Assembly: GCA_031270465.1 (NCBI GenBank)
Contig: JAISXP010000130.1
Location: 1 to 38,882, forward strand
Source: Tannerella sp.
GTDB taxonomy: Bacteria > Bacteroidota > Bacteroidia > Bacteroidales > Tannerellaceae
Length of the DNA stretch: 38,882 nucleotides
Direction: 5' to 3'
Part shown: in pieces, positions 1 to 9,880 of the stretch
Layout of the letters: every line of letters starts with the position of its first letter
Position numbering within the stretch: the first letter of the stretch is position 1
Notes under the pieces: model-generated
Seen by the model: the letters and a program-made list of their open reading frames with translations, nothing else
Database searches by the model: none
What the model was told of the DNA's origin: nothing
Translations under genes and position numbers: made by a program

Positions 1-70
1 CCATTATAAAAGCCGGCGCTACTAAGCCCATAAAACTCCATAGAAGGAATGTGTTGATTACTTTTTTCAT
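1..70 (-). CDS. N-terminus of a secreted protein (partial, runs off the left edge)
   Basis: An ATG at 70 on the minus strand opens a frame that stays open to the window edge and gives 23 residues beginning MKKVINTFLLWSFMG. A KK pair followed by a hydrophobic stretch and small residues (VAPA) is a typical signal peptide, so the product is probably exported. A good Bacteroidota promoter lies just upstream (103-133), which supports the start. Too little is present to name the protein. Confidence 0.6.
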   Translation of the reverse strand, partial: MKKVINTFLLWSFMGLVAPAFIM

Positions 71-102
71 ATTCTCAATGTATTTAATGTATATTCAAAG
101 TG

Positions 103-133
103 CAAAAATACAAAAAAAAATGGTTTAGCAAAA
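103..133 (-). promoter_or_regulatory. Bacteroidota-type promoter for the leftmost gene
   Basis: Read on the minus strand, TTTTG (133-129) is followed after 18 bases by TATTTTTG (110-103). This matches the TTTG / TAnnTTTG consensus of the Bacteroidota housekeeping sigma factor. The expected transcription start is about 25-30 nt ahead of the ATG at 70. Confidence 0.6.
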
Positions 134-643
134 GTTTTTTCACTATTGTCCGATAAAAATAGAGAAAAAAAAAAATAATAAATCAGTTTAATATCAATTA
201 GTTACCAAAAAGTTTTTTGTTTTTTTGGGTGTCTCATTGAGAAAAACAGCAAAGAAACGATAGCTAAGACAATGCTAATTACTCCAAAACACAAGTCTAT
301 TGCGGTGCTTTTTGACCAAAATTTTTGGAAAATGACGTAGGGTGTCGCATTGTCAAAGTCAGGAGTGAAGCATTACCGCAGGTTGACATCAAAACTTCTG
401 TTCCGAGCACTGGTCATCGCAGTCTTTTTCCGACATGACAGTATCCGGCAATCTTAAACATTTTGGAGAAAATCGGGAGAAGACAGGGGATTTTTCAGTA
501 AGGATAACATTTAAATGATGAAAGACGAACATTTATCATATATCATTCCGTTACACCGGAATAACTCGCTGATTGACTTTTCGCCACTGCAGCGTCCCAA
601 TTTTAAGAAAGAAAACTCCAGTTTCCCAAAAAGAAAGAAAAAA
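134..643. other. Gene-free AT-rich intergenic region
   Basis: No coding frame here looks real. The only structure seen is a pair of imperfect 15-base direct repeats, GGGTGTCTCATTGAG (227-241) and GGGTGTCGCATTGTC (340-354), 113 bp apart. They could be the ends of a decayed small mobile element, but no transposase remnant or target duplication was recognised. A frame at 515-721 runs through the terminator of the neighbouring gene and is not credible. Confidence 0.4.
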
Positions 644-672
644 AACGGAGGGTCTGTGAAAAACCCTCCGTT
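644..672 (-). terminator. Rho-independent terminator of the 707-1420 gene
   Basis: A 10-bp perfect stem (AACGGAGGGT / ACCCTCCGTT at 644-653 and 663-672) with a 9-nt loop is followed, on the minus strand, by a T-rich run. It lies 35 nt past the stop codon of the minus-strand gene, which sets that gene's 3' end. Confidence 0.8.
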
Positions 673-706
673 CAAAATAAATAACGCACTCGTTCAGGGT
701 CCCTTA

Positions 707-1420
707 TCAGTTAGGCTTTGAATGGTTGCTCCGGTCGGACTTTCTTTCGTCCGACGAGCGTACTTTTTCCTTTCGTTTGCTGCGGTCGTTTCCGGATGTC
801 GACGCCTTGCTTTTGTCTGTGCGTCCGGTAGACAAATTCTGATCCCGGCTATTTCGATTGTTTTCGACAGTGTTTTTTTCCTTTTCCCTGCCTGAATCGC
901 GAACAACCGGTTTTCTGTCGTTGCGACTGTTATTCGGCCGAACGGCCGGATGCCTGTCCGTCTTCGAATTGCGATGTTCTACCCACGCCCGCGTGTTGTT
1001 TTTCGCCTTATGATAGCGATGGTCGTTCATCTGGCAGATAAGTTCTTGCGTTCTGATGCGCTTGAAGTGCGCATACGAGTGTCTGTGTGCTTTGTTGTGA
1101 AGCCATGGGTAGGGCAAATCGTTCAGCACCACTTTATACATGGTGTAAAAGTCGTATCTGTAATATTTTGCAGGAAGATAATAACTCGCAACCCATCGCC
1201 CCAACTTCCGGTAGCAGAACAACTCGTTGTTTACATCGTAATATACGTTGATTGCAGGAAGATAATAGAAAGCGGCATAATGGTAACCCGAAGGCCCCCA
1301 TGCCGGCTGGCGATCGAGATTGATGTTTACGTTCATCGACACATTTTGTGCACTCAAGGCTGAGACCTCGCATATTCCGATTGTCAGCCCCAATCCTAAA
1401 ACGACAATTAAACTTCTCAT
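707..1420 (-). CDS. Secreted protein with a conserved aromatic N-terminal half and a basic low-complexity tail
   Basis: The 237-residue product starts with a signal peptide (MRSLIVVLGLGLTIGICEVSALSAQ). Residues of about 28-130 are rich in Tyr, Trp and His and contain the blocks QPAWGPSGY, YYLPAINVYYDV and GRW..SYYLP. This resembles hypothetical exported proteins I recall from Bacteroidales genomes, none with a known function. From about residue 145 the sequence is almost only R, K, S, N and D, probably disordered and possibly binding an anionic polymer (inference). The frame continues upstream to a non-standard start near 1462, but the ATG at 1420 places the signal peptide correctly. It is a single gene ending in its own terminator, divergent from gltB. 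Confidence 0.75.
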   Translation of the reverse strand: MRSLIVVLGLGLTIGICEVSALSAQNVSMNVNINLDRQPAWGPSGYHYAAFYYLPAINVYYDVNNELFCYRKLGRWVASYYLPAKYYRYDFYTMYKVVLNDLPYPWLHNKAHRHSYAHFKRIRTQELICQMNDHRYHKAKNNTRAWVEHRNSKTDRHPAVRPNNSRNDRKPVVRDSGREKEKNTVENNRNSRDQNLSTGRTDKSKASTSGNDRSKRKEKVRSSDERKSDRSNHSKPN

Positions 1421-1672
1421 AATCTTTACGTTTTTATGAATTAATACTCTGTTACCATCCAAATATTACTCCTTAGACTGCATATCAATCGCCAAGTTTA
1501 ATCCCTGTATGTAAAATATTTTCGCGTATTATTTCCCTGTTGTCGTAATTGCTACAAACACAATGTTTTATTATTGAATATGGTCGACGGCACATTAGTT
1601 ATTTTTAAATGTAATTTACGTACAATTTGCATAATTCAGCCAAGCGATGGTGTTATTTAGAAATATAATTGC

Positions 1673-1680
1673 TATCTTTG
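1673..1680 (+). promoter_or_regulatory. -7 box of the gltB promoter
   Basis: TATCTTTG matches the Bacteroidota TAnnTTTG -7 element. A clear TTTG -33 box is not seen at the right distance. Transcription would start near 1687, so the ATGs at 1721 and 1736 are the plausible gltB starts. Confidence 0.55.
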
Positions 1681-1720
1681 CAGCCACAAAAGAATAAATA
1701 CATTGACTGATAACGGCAAA

Positions 1721-4700
1721 ATGTCAATCAAAAAAATGAATAAAACAAATAACTTTAACGATACAAGAGGTTTATATGATGTATCAAACGAGCATGATGC
1801 GTGCGGAGTGGGGATGATTGTGCAAGTTCACGGCGAAAAATCGCATGAAATAGTGGAATCAGCCCTGAAAGTACTTGAAAACCTGCGACATCGAGGTGCA
1901 GAAGGAGCAGACAACAAGACGGGTGACGGTGCAGGCATTATGTTGCAGATACCACACGAATTTATTTTGTTGCAAGGAATTCCCGTTCCCGAAAAGGGAA
2001 AATACGGTACGGGGCTGATTTTCCTTCCCCGGGACGAAAAACAGCAATCCGAAATTTTGAGTATCATGATTGATGAAGTTGAAAAAGAAGGCCTCTCAAT
2101 GATGCACATGCGAAAAGTCCCAACCAACCCGTCGATTCTCGGAAAAGATGCACTTGCAACGGAACCTGATATAAAACAGGTGTTTATCACCGGATGCAGC
2201 GACCAGAAAAAGTTGGAACTGAAGTTATATATCATACGCCGGCGAATCGAGAAGCGTGTCGCATGCAGCAACCTGCCGGAGAAAGACGATTTTTACGTGG
2301 CATCGCTGTCGACGCGCAACATTGTATATAAAGGTATGCTGGAGACAATGCAGTTGCGCCACTATTACCCGGATTTGATGAACAGCTATTTCACGTCGGG
2401 GCTGGCGCTGGTACATTCGCGTTTCAGTACGAATACTTTTCCGCGATGGAGTCTTGCCCAGCCATTTCGCCTGCTGGCGCACAACGGCGAAATCAACACC
2501 ATCCGCGGCAACCGGGGATGGATGGGCGCACGCGAAAGCGTCCTGACATTGCCCTCATTAGACAACATTGACGATATTCGTCCGATTGTACAGCAGGGGA
2601 TGAGCGACAGTGCCTCACTCGACAATGTGCTGGAATTTCTGATTGCTTCGGGAATGAGCCTGCCCCATGCCATGGCCATGCTTATCCCCGAAAGTTTCAA
2701 CGACAAAAATCCCATTACGGAAGACCTGAAAGCGTTCTACGAATATCATTCCATCCTGATGGAACCGTGGGACGGTCCGGCGGCTCTGCTTTTCAGCGAC
2801 GGTCGCTATGCCGGTGGAATGCTCGACCGCAACGGTTTGCGTCCCGCACGCTATTTAGTGACGGCCAACGACATCATGGTCGTGTCGTCCGAAGTGGGCG
2901 TCATCGATTTCGAGCCGGGCGAAATCAAGGCCAAAGGCAGGTTGCAGCCCGGTAAAATCATCCTGGTAGATACTGAAACAGGAGTCATATACTTCGACCA
3001 CGAACTCAAAAAACAGCTGTCGGATGACAAACCGTATCGCAAATGGCTGACAAATAATAGAGTAGAATTGGACGAACTGAGGTCGGGACGTCATGTGGCG
3101 AGCACGGTCGAACGATACGAACAACTGCTCCGCCTGTTTGACTACAGTCGCGAAGACATCGAACGCATCATCATTCCAATGTGTACAAGCGGAGCCGAAC
3201 CCGTCGGATCAATGGGAAACGACACGCCGCTTGCCGTGCTCTCGTCGCACCCGCAACTACTGTACAATTATTTCCGTCAGCAGTTCGCCCAGGTTACCAA
3301 TCCGCCTATCGATCCTATCCGCGAGGAGCTTGTGATGAGTCTGGCGGAATACATCGGTACGGTAGGCGACAATATACTCATTCCCAACGAGTCGCACTGT
3401 AAAATGGTACGCCTGCCACATCCCATTCTGAGCAATACGCAATTAGACATCCTGTGTAACATTGGCTACAAAGGATTCAAATGCGTCAAACTGTCGATGC
3501 TCTACGAAGTAAGCAAGGGAAGTACGGGAATGGAGCGTGCACTTGACCAGCTTTGCAGGCAGGCGGAACACTCCGTCAGGGAAGGCAAAAACTATATCAT
3601 CCTGAGCGACCGGAATGCGGACGAAAAATACGCCTCCATACCTTCGCTGCTGGCAGTCAGCGCCGTTCATCACTATCTCATTTCCGTACAGAAACGTGTA
3701 CAGACGGCTCTCATCGTGGAAACGGGCGAGATGCGCGAGGTAATGCATGCCGCTCTGCTGCTGGGCTTTGGCGCCAGCGCCCTGAATCCGTATATGGCGT
3801 TTGCCGTCATGGATGAACTGGTCAAAAACAATGAGATACAGCTTGATTACGGCACAGCTGAAAAAAATTACATCAAAGCGCTCTGCAAAGGGCTGTTCAA
3901 AGTGCTCAGTAAAATGGGAATAAGCACGATACGCAGCTATCGCGGCGCAAAACTGTTTGAATCTATAGGACTTGGTTCGGAATTGGTCGACAAGTATTTC
4001 GGGAATACGGTAAGCAAAGTGGGCGGCATCCGTTTGGAAGAAATTGCCGACGATTCCCGCAGGCTTCATGAAGCGGCATTCAAAAAGACATTGGGCAATG
4101 TGCTTTCGTACAAGGGCATACTCAGTTACCGCAAAGACGGAGAACGGCATGCATGGAATCCCGAAACGATTTCGACCCTGCAATTGGCTACCCGTCTGGG
4201 CAGTTACAAGAAATTCAAGGAATATTCGCGTCTGGTCGACGAAAAGGATGAACCGGTCTTCTTGCGTGATTTCCTGACATATAAAAGACGAACCCCCATC
4301 CCGGTAGAAGACGTCGAACCTGCAAGCGAAATCATGAAACGCTTCGTGACAGGTGCAATGAGCTATGGATCAATAAGTCAGGAGGCACACGAGACAATTG
4401 CGGCGGCATTGAACAAAATCAGAGGGCGCAGCAATACAGGCGAAGGAGGAGAAGATCCGGCACGATTCAAACCGCGCGAAGACGGCTTGTCGCTCCGTTC
4501 GGCAATCAAGCAAGTCGCTTCCGGGCGATTTGGCGTCACGACCGAATATTTGGTGAACGCCGACGAGATACAAATCAAAATAGCGCAAGGCGCAAAGCCG
4601 GGCGAAGGAGGACAGCTGCCGGGGCATAAGGTAAACGTAATTATCGCACGAACAAGACATTCCATTCCCGGCATATCTTTGATTTCGCCGCCGCCTCATC

Positions 4701-6250
4701 ACGACATCTACTCGATTGAAGACTTGGCACAGTTGATTTTCGACCTGAAAAATGTGAATCCCAATGCCGAAATCAGCGTAAAGCTCGTCTCCGAGAGCGG
4801 TGTGGGCACCATTGCGGCAGGCGTTGCAAAAGCAAAGGCCGACCGTATCATCATTTCGGGAGCCGACGGCGGAACAGGCGCATCACCAGTCAGTTCAATT
4901 CGCTATGCAGGCACTCCTCCCGAATTTGGCCTGTCTGAAACGCAACAGACACTGGTGATTAACGGACTTCGCGGGCAAGTCCGCCTGCAAACGGACGGAC
5001 AGTTGAAGACCGGTCGCGACATCATCCTGATGGCCATGCTGGGTGCCGAAGAATTTGGGTTTGCCACATCGGCGCTGATCGTGCTGGGCTGCGTGATGAT
5101 GCGCAAATGTCACATGAATACCTGCCCCGTAGGCGTGGCCACGCAAGACGAAAATCTGCGCAAGCGCTTTCACGGCAAGCACGAATATTTGGTGAACTTT
5201 TTCACCTTCCTCGCCGAAGAAGTGCGTGAACATCTGGCGGAAATGGGCTTTACGAAAATGGAAGACATCATCGGCCGGACGGATTTGCTGGAACGCAAGC
5301 CATTGACGGGCGTCAGAAAACATGATCTGCTGGATTTCTCCGACCTGCTGTATTTCCCCGAAGAAGGTCATAATATGCCTGTCCGTCAGACCACGAAACA
5401 GATACACCGCACTACGGAAGTAAAAGACCGCGACATCATCCGCCAGGCGAAAGAGGCCATCGAGAATCAGCAAACCGTGTCGATCGACTATGCCATCGCC
5501 AATACCGACCGCGCCGTGGGATCCATGCTTTCGGGCATAATAGCCCAGAAATACGGACACGCAGGATTGCCTGACAACACGCTGAATGTGAAATTCAAAG
5601 GTTCTGCCGGACAAAGTTTCGGCGCATTTCTGGCACACGGTGTTCATTTCCGTCTCGAAGGCGAAGCGAACGATTATCTCGGCAAAGGGTTGAGCGGAGG
5701 CTGCATCAGCGTGATGCCGCCGATTCGTTCCACTTTTGCAGCGACCGAAAATACCATTGCCGGCAATACATTATTATATGGTGCTACGAGCGGAGAGGTA
5801 TACATCAGCGGGCGCGTGGGCGAACGTTTCTGCGTCCGTAACAGCGGCGCCATTGCCGTGGTGGAAGGCGTGGGAGATCATTGTTGCGAATACATGACGG
5901 GCGGACGCGTCGTCGTGCTGGGTGAAACGGGACGTAATTTTGCGGCCGGAATGAGCGGCGGCGTGGCGTATGTGTGGAACAAAAAAGGGAACTTCGACTT
6001 TTACTGCAACATGGAAATGGTGGAATTGTCGTTGATTGAAGACAATATAACACGAAAGGAATTATACGGCCTGATAACCAGACATCACCAGTATACGGGC
6101 AGTCAACTGGCATGGAAGATGATAGGACAGTGGGATAATTACGTGGAAGAGTTTATCAAAATTGTTCCGATTGAATACAAAAAAGTGTTGCAGGAAGAGC
6201 AAATGAAAAAACTGCAACAGAAAATAGCTGAAATGCAGCATGATTATTAA
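1721..6250 (+). CDS. gltB: Glutamate synthase, large (alpha) subunit
   Basis: Makes glutamate from glutamine and 2-oxoglutarate, with reducing power from GltD. The order of domains is complete for the family (about 1,510 residues). A class II glutamine amidotransferase domain has its nucleophile Cys28 in DACGVGM, exposed after removal of a short propeptide. Then come a central domain, the FMN-binding synthase domain, and a GXGXG beta-helix domain at the C-terminus. The 3Fe-4S cysteines are in CVMMRKC...TC, near residues 1124, 1130 and 1135. The frame is also open to a TTG at 1703, but that lies very close to the predicted transcription start. ATG 1721 is chosen, and ATG 1736 is equally possible. 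It is the first gene of gltB-gltD-asnB, 15 nt before gltD. Confidence 0.97.
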   Translation: MSIKKMNKTNNFNDTRGLYDVSNEHDACGVGMIVQVHGEKSHEIVESALKVLENLRHRGAEGADNKTGDGAGIMLQIPHEFILLQGIPVPEKGKYGTGLIFLPRDEKQQSEILSIMIDEVEKEGLSMMHMRKVPTNPSILGKDALATEPDIKQVFITGCSDQKKLELKLYIIRRRIEKRVACSNLPEKDDFYVASLSTRNIVYKGMLETMQLRHYYPDLMNSYFTSGLALVHSRFSTNTFPRWSLAQPFRLLAHNGEINTIRGNRGWMGARESVLTLPSLDNIDDIRPIVQQGMSDSASLDNVLEFLIASGMSLPHAMAMLIPESFNDKNPITEDLKAFYEYHSILMEPWDGPAALLFSDGRYAGGMLDRNGLRPARYLVTANDIMVVSSEVGVIDFEPGEIKAKGRLQPGKIILVDTETGVIYFDHELKKQLSDDKPYRKWLTNNRVELDELRSGRHVASTVERYEQLLRLFDYSREDIERIIIPMCTSGAEPVGSMGNDTPLAVLSSHPQLLYNYFRQQFAQVTNPPIDPIREELVMSLAEYIGTVGDNILIPNESHCKMVRLPHPILSNTQLDILCNIGYKGFKCVKLSMLYEVSKGSTGMERALDQLCRQAEHSVREGKNYIILSDRNADEKYASIPSLLAVSAVHHYLISVQKRVQTALIVETGEMREVMHAALLLGFGASALNPYMAFAVMDELVKNNEIQLDYGTAEKNYIKALCKGLFKVLSKMGISTIRSYRGAKLFESIGLGSELVDKYFGNTVSKVGGIRLEEIADDSRRLHEAAFKKTLGNVLSYKGILSYRKDGERHAWNPETISTLQLATRLGSYKKFKEYSRLVDEKDEPVFLRDFLTYKRRTPIPVEDVEPASEIMKRFVTGAMSYGSISQEAHETIAAALNKIRGRSNTGEGGEDPARFKPREDGLSLRSAIKQVASGRFGVTTEYLVNADEIQIKIAQGAKPGEGGQLPGHKVNVIIARTRHSIPGISLISPPPHHDIYSIEDLAQLIFDLKNVNPNAEISVKLVSESGVGTIAAGVAKAKADRIIISGADGGTGASPVSSIRYAGTPPEFGLSETQQTLVINGLRGQVRLQTDGQLKTGRDIILMAMLGAEEFGFATSALIVLGCVMMRKCHMNTCPVGVATQDENLRKRFHGKHEYLVNFFTFLAEEVREHLAEMGFTKMEDIIGRTDLLERKPLTGVRKHDLLDFSDLLYFPEEGHNMPVRQTTKQIHRTTEVKDRDIIRQAKEAIENQQTVSIDYAIANTDRAVGSMLSGIIAQKYGHAGLPDNTLNVKFKGSAGQSFGAFLAHGVHFRLEGEANDYLGKGLSGGCISVMPPIRSTFAATENTIAGNTLLYGATSGEVYISGRVGERFCVRNSGAIAVVEGVGDHCCEYMTGGRVVVLGETGRNFAAGMSGGVAYVWNKKGNFDFYCNMEMVELSLIEDNITRKELYGLITRHHQYTGSQLAWKMIGQWDNYVEEFIKIVPIEYKKVLQEEQMKKLQQKIAEMQHDY

Positions 6251-6265
6251 TTAAAAGACAGACAA

Positions 6266-7708
6266 ATGGGTAATCCAAAGGCATTTTTAACCATACCGAG
6301 ACAGGAAGCCGGCTATCGTCCTGTAAACGACAGGATTCACGATTACGGCGAAGTGGAACAGACACTGAACAACAGCGACCGCCGTACACAGGCATCCCGC
6401 TGCATGGATTGCGGTGTGCCGTTTTGTCACTGGGCGTGTCCGATTGGCAATAAACAGCCCGAATGGCAGGATATGCTGTACCGCGGACGGTGGAAAGACG
6501 CATATTATGTTCTGGAACAGACCTGTGATTTTCCGGAATTTACAGGTCGGATATGTCCGGCGCTCTGTGAAAAAAGCTGCGTATTGTCGCTCAGCATTCA
6601 TGAGCCTGTGACAATCCGCGAAAATGAAGTCGCCATTGCCGAAATGGCGTTCAGAGAAGGATATGTCCAGCCGGCAAACCCTGTCCGCAACGGGGTGAAA
6701 GTAGCGGTTGTCGGCAGCGGTCCTGCGGGACTGACCGTAGCAAACCGGTTGAACCGGAAAGGATTTGAAGTAACTGTTTTCGAAAAAGACGAACGGCCGG
6801 GCGGACTGCTTCGCTACGGGATTCCGAATTTCAAACTTGGAAAAACCGTCGTAGACCGCCGTATCAACCTGATGGAATCCGAAGGCATCAGGTTCAGGAC
6901 GAAAACAAAAGTGGGAAAAGACATTTCCGCAAAGGAAATAGTCGATTCCTATGATGCGGTGTGTATTGCCATCGGGTGCGAAGTGCCGCGCGATTTGCCG
7001 GTCGAGGGGCGCAACCTGAAAGGCATCTATTTTGCCATGGATTTGCTGTCGCAGCAGATCCGTATTTTGCAGCAGATGAACGTGTCAAAAAAAGACCTTA
7101 TCCTTGCGAAAGACAAGCGCGTGCTGGTCATCGGCGGCGGAGACACGGGCAGCGATTGCGTCGGTACGTCGAATCGCCACGGCGCAGCAAGCGTCATGCA
7201 GATAGAAATCCTGCCGAAGCCGCCCGCCGAGTTCAATCCTCAGACGCCCTGGCCGATGTATCCGCAGATATTGAAGACAAGCAGCAGTCACGAAGAAGGA
7301 TGCGTGCGCCGCTGGAATCTGACGACGAACAGGTTTATCGGCGAAAAAGGCGTATTGAAAGGTGTGGAAGCAGAAGAAGTGGAATGGATACCGGCAAAAG
7401 ACGGCGGGCGGCCGACGATGCGGCCGACGGGAAAAAAGGAAATATTGGAAGCCGACCTCGCATTCCTGTCCATGGGCTTTGTAAATCCCGTGCAGGATGA
7501 TCTGCTGAAAGAACTGGCGCTGCAAACAACCGAACGCAAGACCGTCGCAGCCGATACCGACGGCCGTACTTCCTGCCCGAACGTTTTTGCCTGCGGCGAT
7601 GCGGTGTCGGGCGCAAGCCTTGTCGTTCGCGCCATGGCGTCGGGACGCAGGACAGCCGGAGCTATCGAAAAATATTTATCAGGAAAACAGGGGACTAACA
7701 GGTTATAA
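6266..7708 (+). CDS. gltD: Glutamate synthase, small (beta) subunit, NAD(P)H-dependent
   Basis: The 480-residue flavoprotein passes electrons from NAD(P)H through FAD and 4Fe-4S clusters to GltB. Cluster ligands are visible in the N-terminus (C46, C49, C54, C58 in RCMDCGVPFCHWACP, and C97, C101, C105). The FAD-binding motif GSGPAG is at 150-155 and the nucleotide-binding GGGDTGSD at 290-297. Length and motifs match the GltD family fully. It sits between gltB and asnB on one strand with short gaps (15 and 23 nt), so all three are probably one transcript. A related fold occurs in PreT/NfnB-type oxidoreductases, but the adjacent gltB settles the assignment. Confidence 0.96.
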   Translation: MGNPKAFLTIPRQEAGYRPVNDRIHDYGEVEQTLNNSDRRTQASRCMDCGVPFCHWACPIGNKQPEWQDMLYRGRWKDAYYVLEQTCDFPEFTGRICPALCEKSCVLSLSIHEPVTIRENEVAIAEMAFREGYVQPANPVRNGVKVAVVGSGPAGLTVANRLNRKGFEVTVFEKDERPGGLLRYGIPNFKLGKTVVDRRINLMESEGIRFRTKTKVGKDISAKEIVDSYDAVCIAIGCEVPRDLPVEGRNLKGIYFAMDLLSQQIRILQQMNVSKKDLILAKDKRVLVIGGGDTGSDCVGTSNRHGAASVMQIEILPKPPAEFNPQTPWPMYPQILKTSSSHEEGCVRRWNLTTNRFIGEKGVLKGVEAEEVEWIPAKDGGRPTMRPTGKKEILEADLAFLSMGFVNPVQDDLLKELALQTTERKTVAADTDGRTSCPNVFACGDAVSGASLVVRAMASGRRTAGAIEKYLSGKQGTNRL

Positions 7709-7731
7709 AATAAAAAACAAAATCAATTCTT

Positions 7732-9402
7732 ATGTGCGGAATAACAGCAATATTCAATATTAGCAAGGAAGAATCTCTGGACGACCTCAGAACGCAGGCG
7801 TTGCGGATGAGCAAACGTATCCGTCATCGCGGTCCGGACTGGAGCGGAATTTATACGGGCGACAAAGCCATTCTGGTGCACGAACGTCTCTCGATCGTAG
7901 ACCCGGCCTCGGGCAAACAGCCGCTGTTCAGTCCCGACGGCAAAATAATCCTTTGTGTCAACGGCGAGATTTACAATCATCTGGAAATCCGCGAACGAAT
8001 GAAAGGCAAGTACGATTTCCGGACAGGTTCCGACTGCGAAGTGATTCTCGCCCTCTATCAGGAAAAAGGTATCGACTTTCTGGAGGATTTGAACGGCATT
8101 TTCGCCTTCGCACTCTACGACGAGACGAACGATACGTTCCTGATTGCCCGCGACCCGATAGGCGTCATCCCACTTTATGTCGGGACGGACGGCAGAGGCC
8201 ATGTGCTGGTCTCGTCCGAACTGAAAGGGATGGAAGGATTTGCCACTCAATACGACCAGTTCATGCCCGGATATTACCGGTACAGCAAGGACCCGGCGCC
8301 CGTCCGGTGGTATAAACGCGACTGGATGGATTACGAAAATGTACGCAACAACACGAGCGACAAAGCCGTTTTGCGCACAGCGCTGGAAAACGCCGTTTAC
8401 CGCCAGCTGATGAGCGACGTGCCGTACGGCGTCTTGCTTTCGGGCGGGCTTGACTCGTCCGTCATCTCGGCGATAGCCAAAAGATTTGCACCCAAACGAA
8501 TCGAGTGTGGCCAGAAATCGGATGCATGGTGGCCTCAGTTGCACTCGTTTGCCATCGGACTGGAAGGCTCGCCCGACCTGATCGCCGCAAAAAAAGTGGC
8601 CGACCACATCGGCACCATCCATCATGAGATACATTACACGATACAGGAAGGCCTCGACGCCATCCGCGACGTGATTTACCATATCGAGACGTATGACGTG
8701 ACAACCGTCCGCGCTTCGACGCCGATGTATATGCTGGCGCGCGTTATCAAAAGCATGGGTATCAAGATGGTACTTAGCGGTGAAGGCGCCGACGAAGTGT
8801 TTGGAGGATACCTGTATTTCCACAAGGCGCCGGATGCGGAATCTTTTCACAACGAGACGCTTCGCAAAATCGGCAAGTTGTATTTGTACGACTGTCTGAG
8901 AGCAAACAAGAGTTTGGCAGCATGGGGAGTGGAAGGCCGCGTACCATTTCTGGACAAGGAATTTCTGGACGTGGCCATGACGCTTAATCCCGAATCGAAA
9001 ATGGCTCCCGGCAAGGTAATAGAAAAGAAAATTCTCCGCGAAGCATTCGAGGATTTGCTGCCCGCAAGCGTGGCATGGCGGCAGAAGGAACAATTCTCCG
9101 ACGGTGTCGGTTACAACTGGATTGACACACTGCGACAAGTGGCGGCAGAACAGGTCAGTGACGAACAAATGGCACAAGCGGCCGAACGTTTTCCCGTCAA
9201 CACTCCGCTGAACAGGGAAGAATACCATTACCGTACTATCTTCGAGGAATACTTTCCGAGCGAAAGCGCCATACGTTCGGTGCCGTCCGTCCCCAGCGTG
9301 GCATGTTCGACAGCCGAAGCGCTTGCCTGGGACAAATCGTTCCAAAACATGAACGAACCCAGCGGACGCGCCGTGAAAGACGTGCACGTGGACGGGTACT
9401 GA
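7732..9402 (+). CDS. asnB: Asparagine synthase (glutamine-hydrolysing), type B
   Basis: Converts aspartate, glutamine and ATP to asparagine. The protein of 556 residues starts MCGITAIF, so Cys2 becomes the N-terminal nucleophile of the class II glutaminase domain. RHRGPDWSG and CVNGEIYNH are the usual substrate-loop motifs. The C-terminal synthetase domain has the pyrophosphate loop SGGLDSS at 237-243 and the motif SGEGADEVFGGY. Length and start match bacterial AsnB. It is the last gene of the gltB-gltD-asnB operon, which joins glutamate and asparagine synthesis. No clear hairpin terminator was found downstream. Confidence 0.97.
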   Translation: MCGITAIFNISKEESLDDLRTQALRMSKRIRHRGPDWSGIYTGDKAILVHERLSIVDPASGKQPLFSPDGKIILCVNGEIYNHLEIRERMKGKYDFRTGSDCEVILALYQEKGIDFLEDLNGIFAFALYDETNDTFLIARDPIGVIPLYVGTDGRGHVLVSSELKGMEGFATQYDQFMPGYYRYSKDPAPVRWYKRDWMDYENVRNNTSDKAVLRTALENAVYRQLMSDVPYGVLLSGGLDSSVISAIAKRFAPKRIECGQKSDAWWPQLHSFAIGLEGSPDLIAAKKVADHIGTIHHEIHYTIQEGLDAIRDVIYHIETYDVTTVRASTPMYMLARVIKSMGIKMVLSGEGADEVFGGYLYFHKAPDAESFHNETLRKIGKLYLYDCLRANKSLAAWGVEGRVPFLDKEFLDVAMTLNPESKMAPGKVIEKKILREAFEDLLPASVAWRQKEQFSDGVGYNWIDTLRQVAAEQVSDEQMAQAAERFPVNTPLNREEYHYRTIFEEYFPSESAIRSVPSVPSVACSTAEALAWDKSFQNMNEPSGRAVKDVHVDGY

Positions 9403-9880
9403 TGAATCTGGGGCATAGATAATATCCTGATTATAAGTATTCAAGATCCGCCGTGAAATATCAGTTCTTTCTCACACTCCCGGTTATGCAGTAGAAGCAA
9501 ACCGCTGAAGGCATCGCGTCCGGTCGTCTTCGGAAGGATACTCTCCGTCGAATAAAATGGCATGTCGCAACATGTGCCGGACGGACTTGCAGTGTCGGGG
9601 TGACTGAGACTGTGCCTCAGGGTATCCGATATTACAGGGTGTGTCGGACGTATGCTGTGCGCGGCACAAACATGTTCATTGCCACATGCGGAGTTTCCGC
9701 CGGAAACCCTTGAATCTTTGATTTTTTGAATATTTGAACGGTTCATTCAACGCACAAAACCGTGCAGCGCGCAGTATAAGTTCGAATGCGACAATTCAAA
9801 TCGCATCCCTCTGTCACAGATAATTCAGACAGTTATTTGCTTTGCATCTATCTCTTTTTCAGGCGTTTGCCTTCAATTTG
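9403..9880. other. Intergenic region between asnB and ssrA
   Basis: 478 nt with no recognised gene. A minus-strand frame (9441-9746) is open for 101 codons, but its product is rich in Ser, Thr, Pro and His and has no signal peptide, recognised domain or -7 box, so it is not called. Small inverted repeats exist (for example GTTTCC/GGAAAC near 9695-9710) without a T-run. A structured RNA or the ssrA 3' processing region could lie here, but nothing shows it. Confidence 0.3.

Noticed and set aside
515-721. 68-codon frame on the plus strand
   Set aside because: It reads through the strong terminator hairpin of the opposite gene and ends inside that gene's 3' end.
7723-9444. 573-codon open frame on the minus strand opposite asnB
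   Set aside because: asnB on the plus strand has all family motifs. The antisense protein is rich in His, Val, Phe and Arg, as expected from reading a codon-biased gene backwards, and it has no recognisable domain.
9441-9746. 101-codon frame on the minus strand between asnB and ssrA
   Set aside because: No promoter box, domain, signal peptide or convincing composition. Kept only as a note in the intergenic entry.
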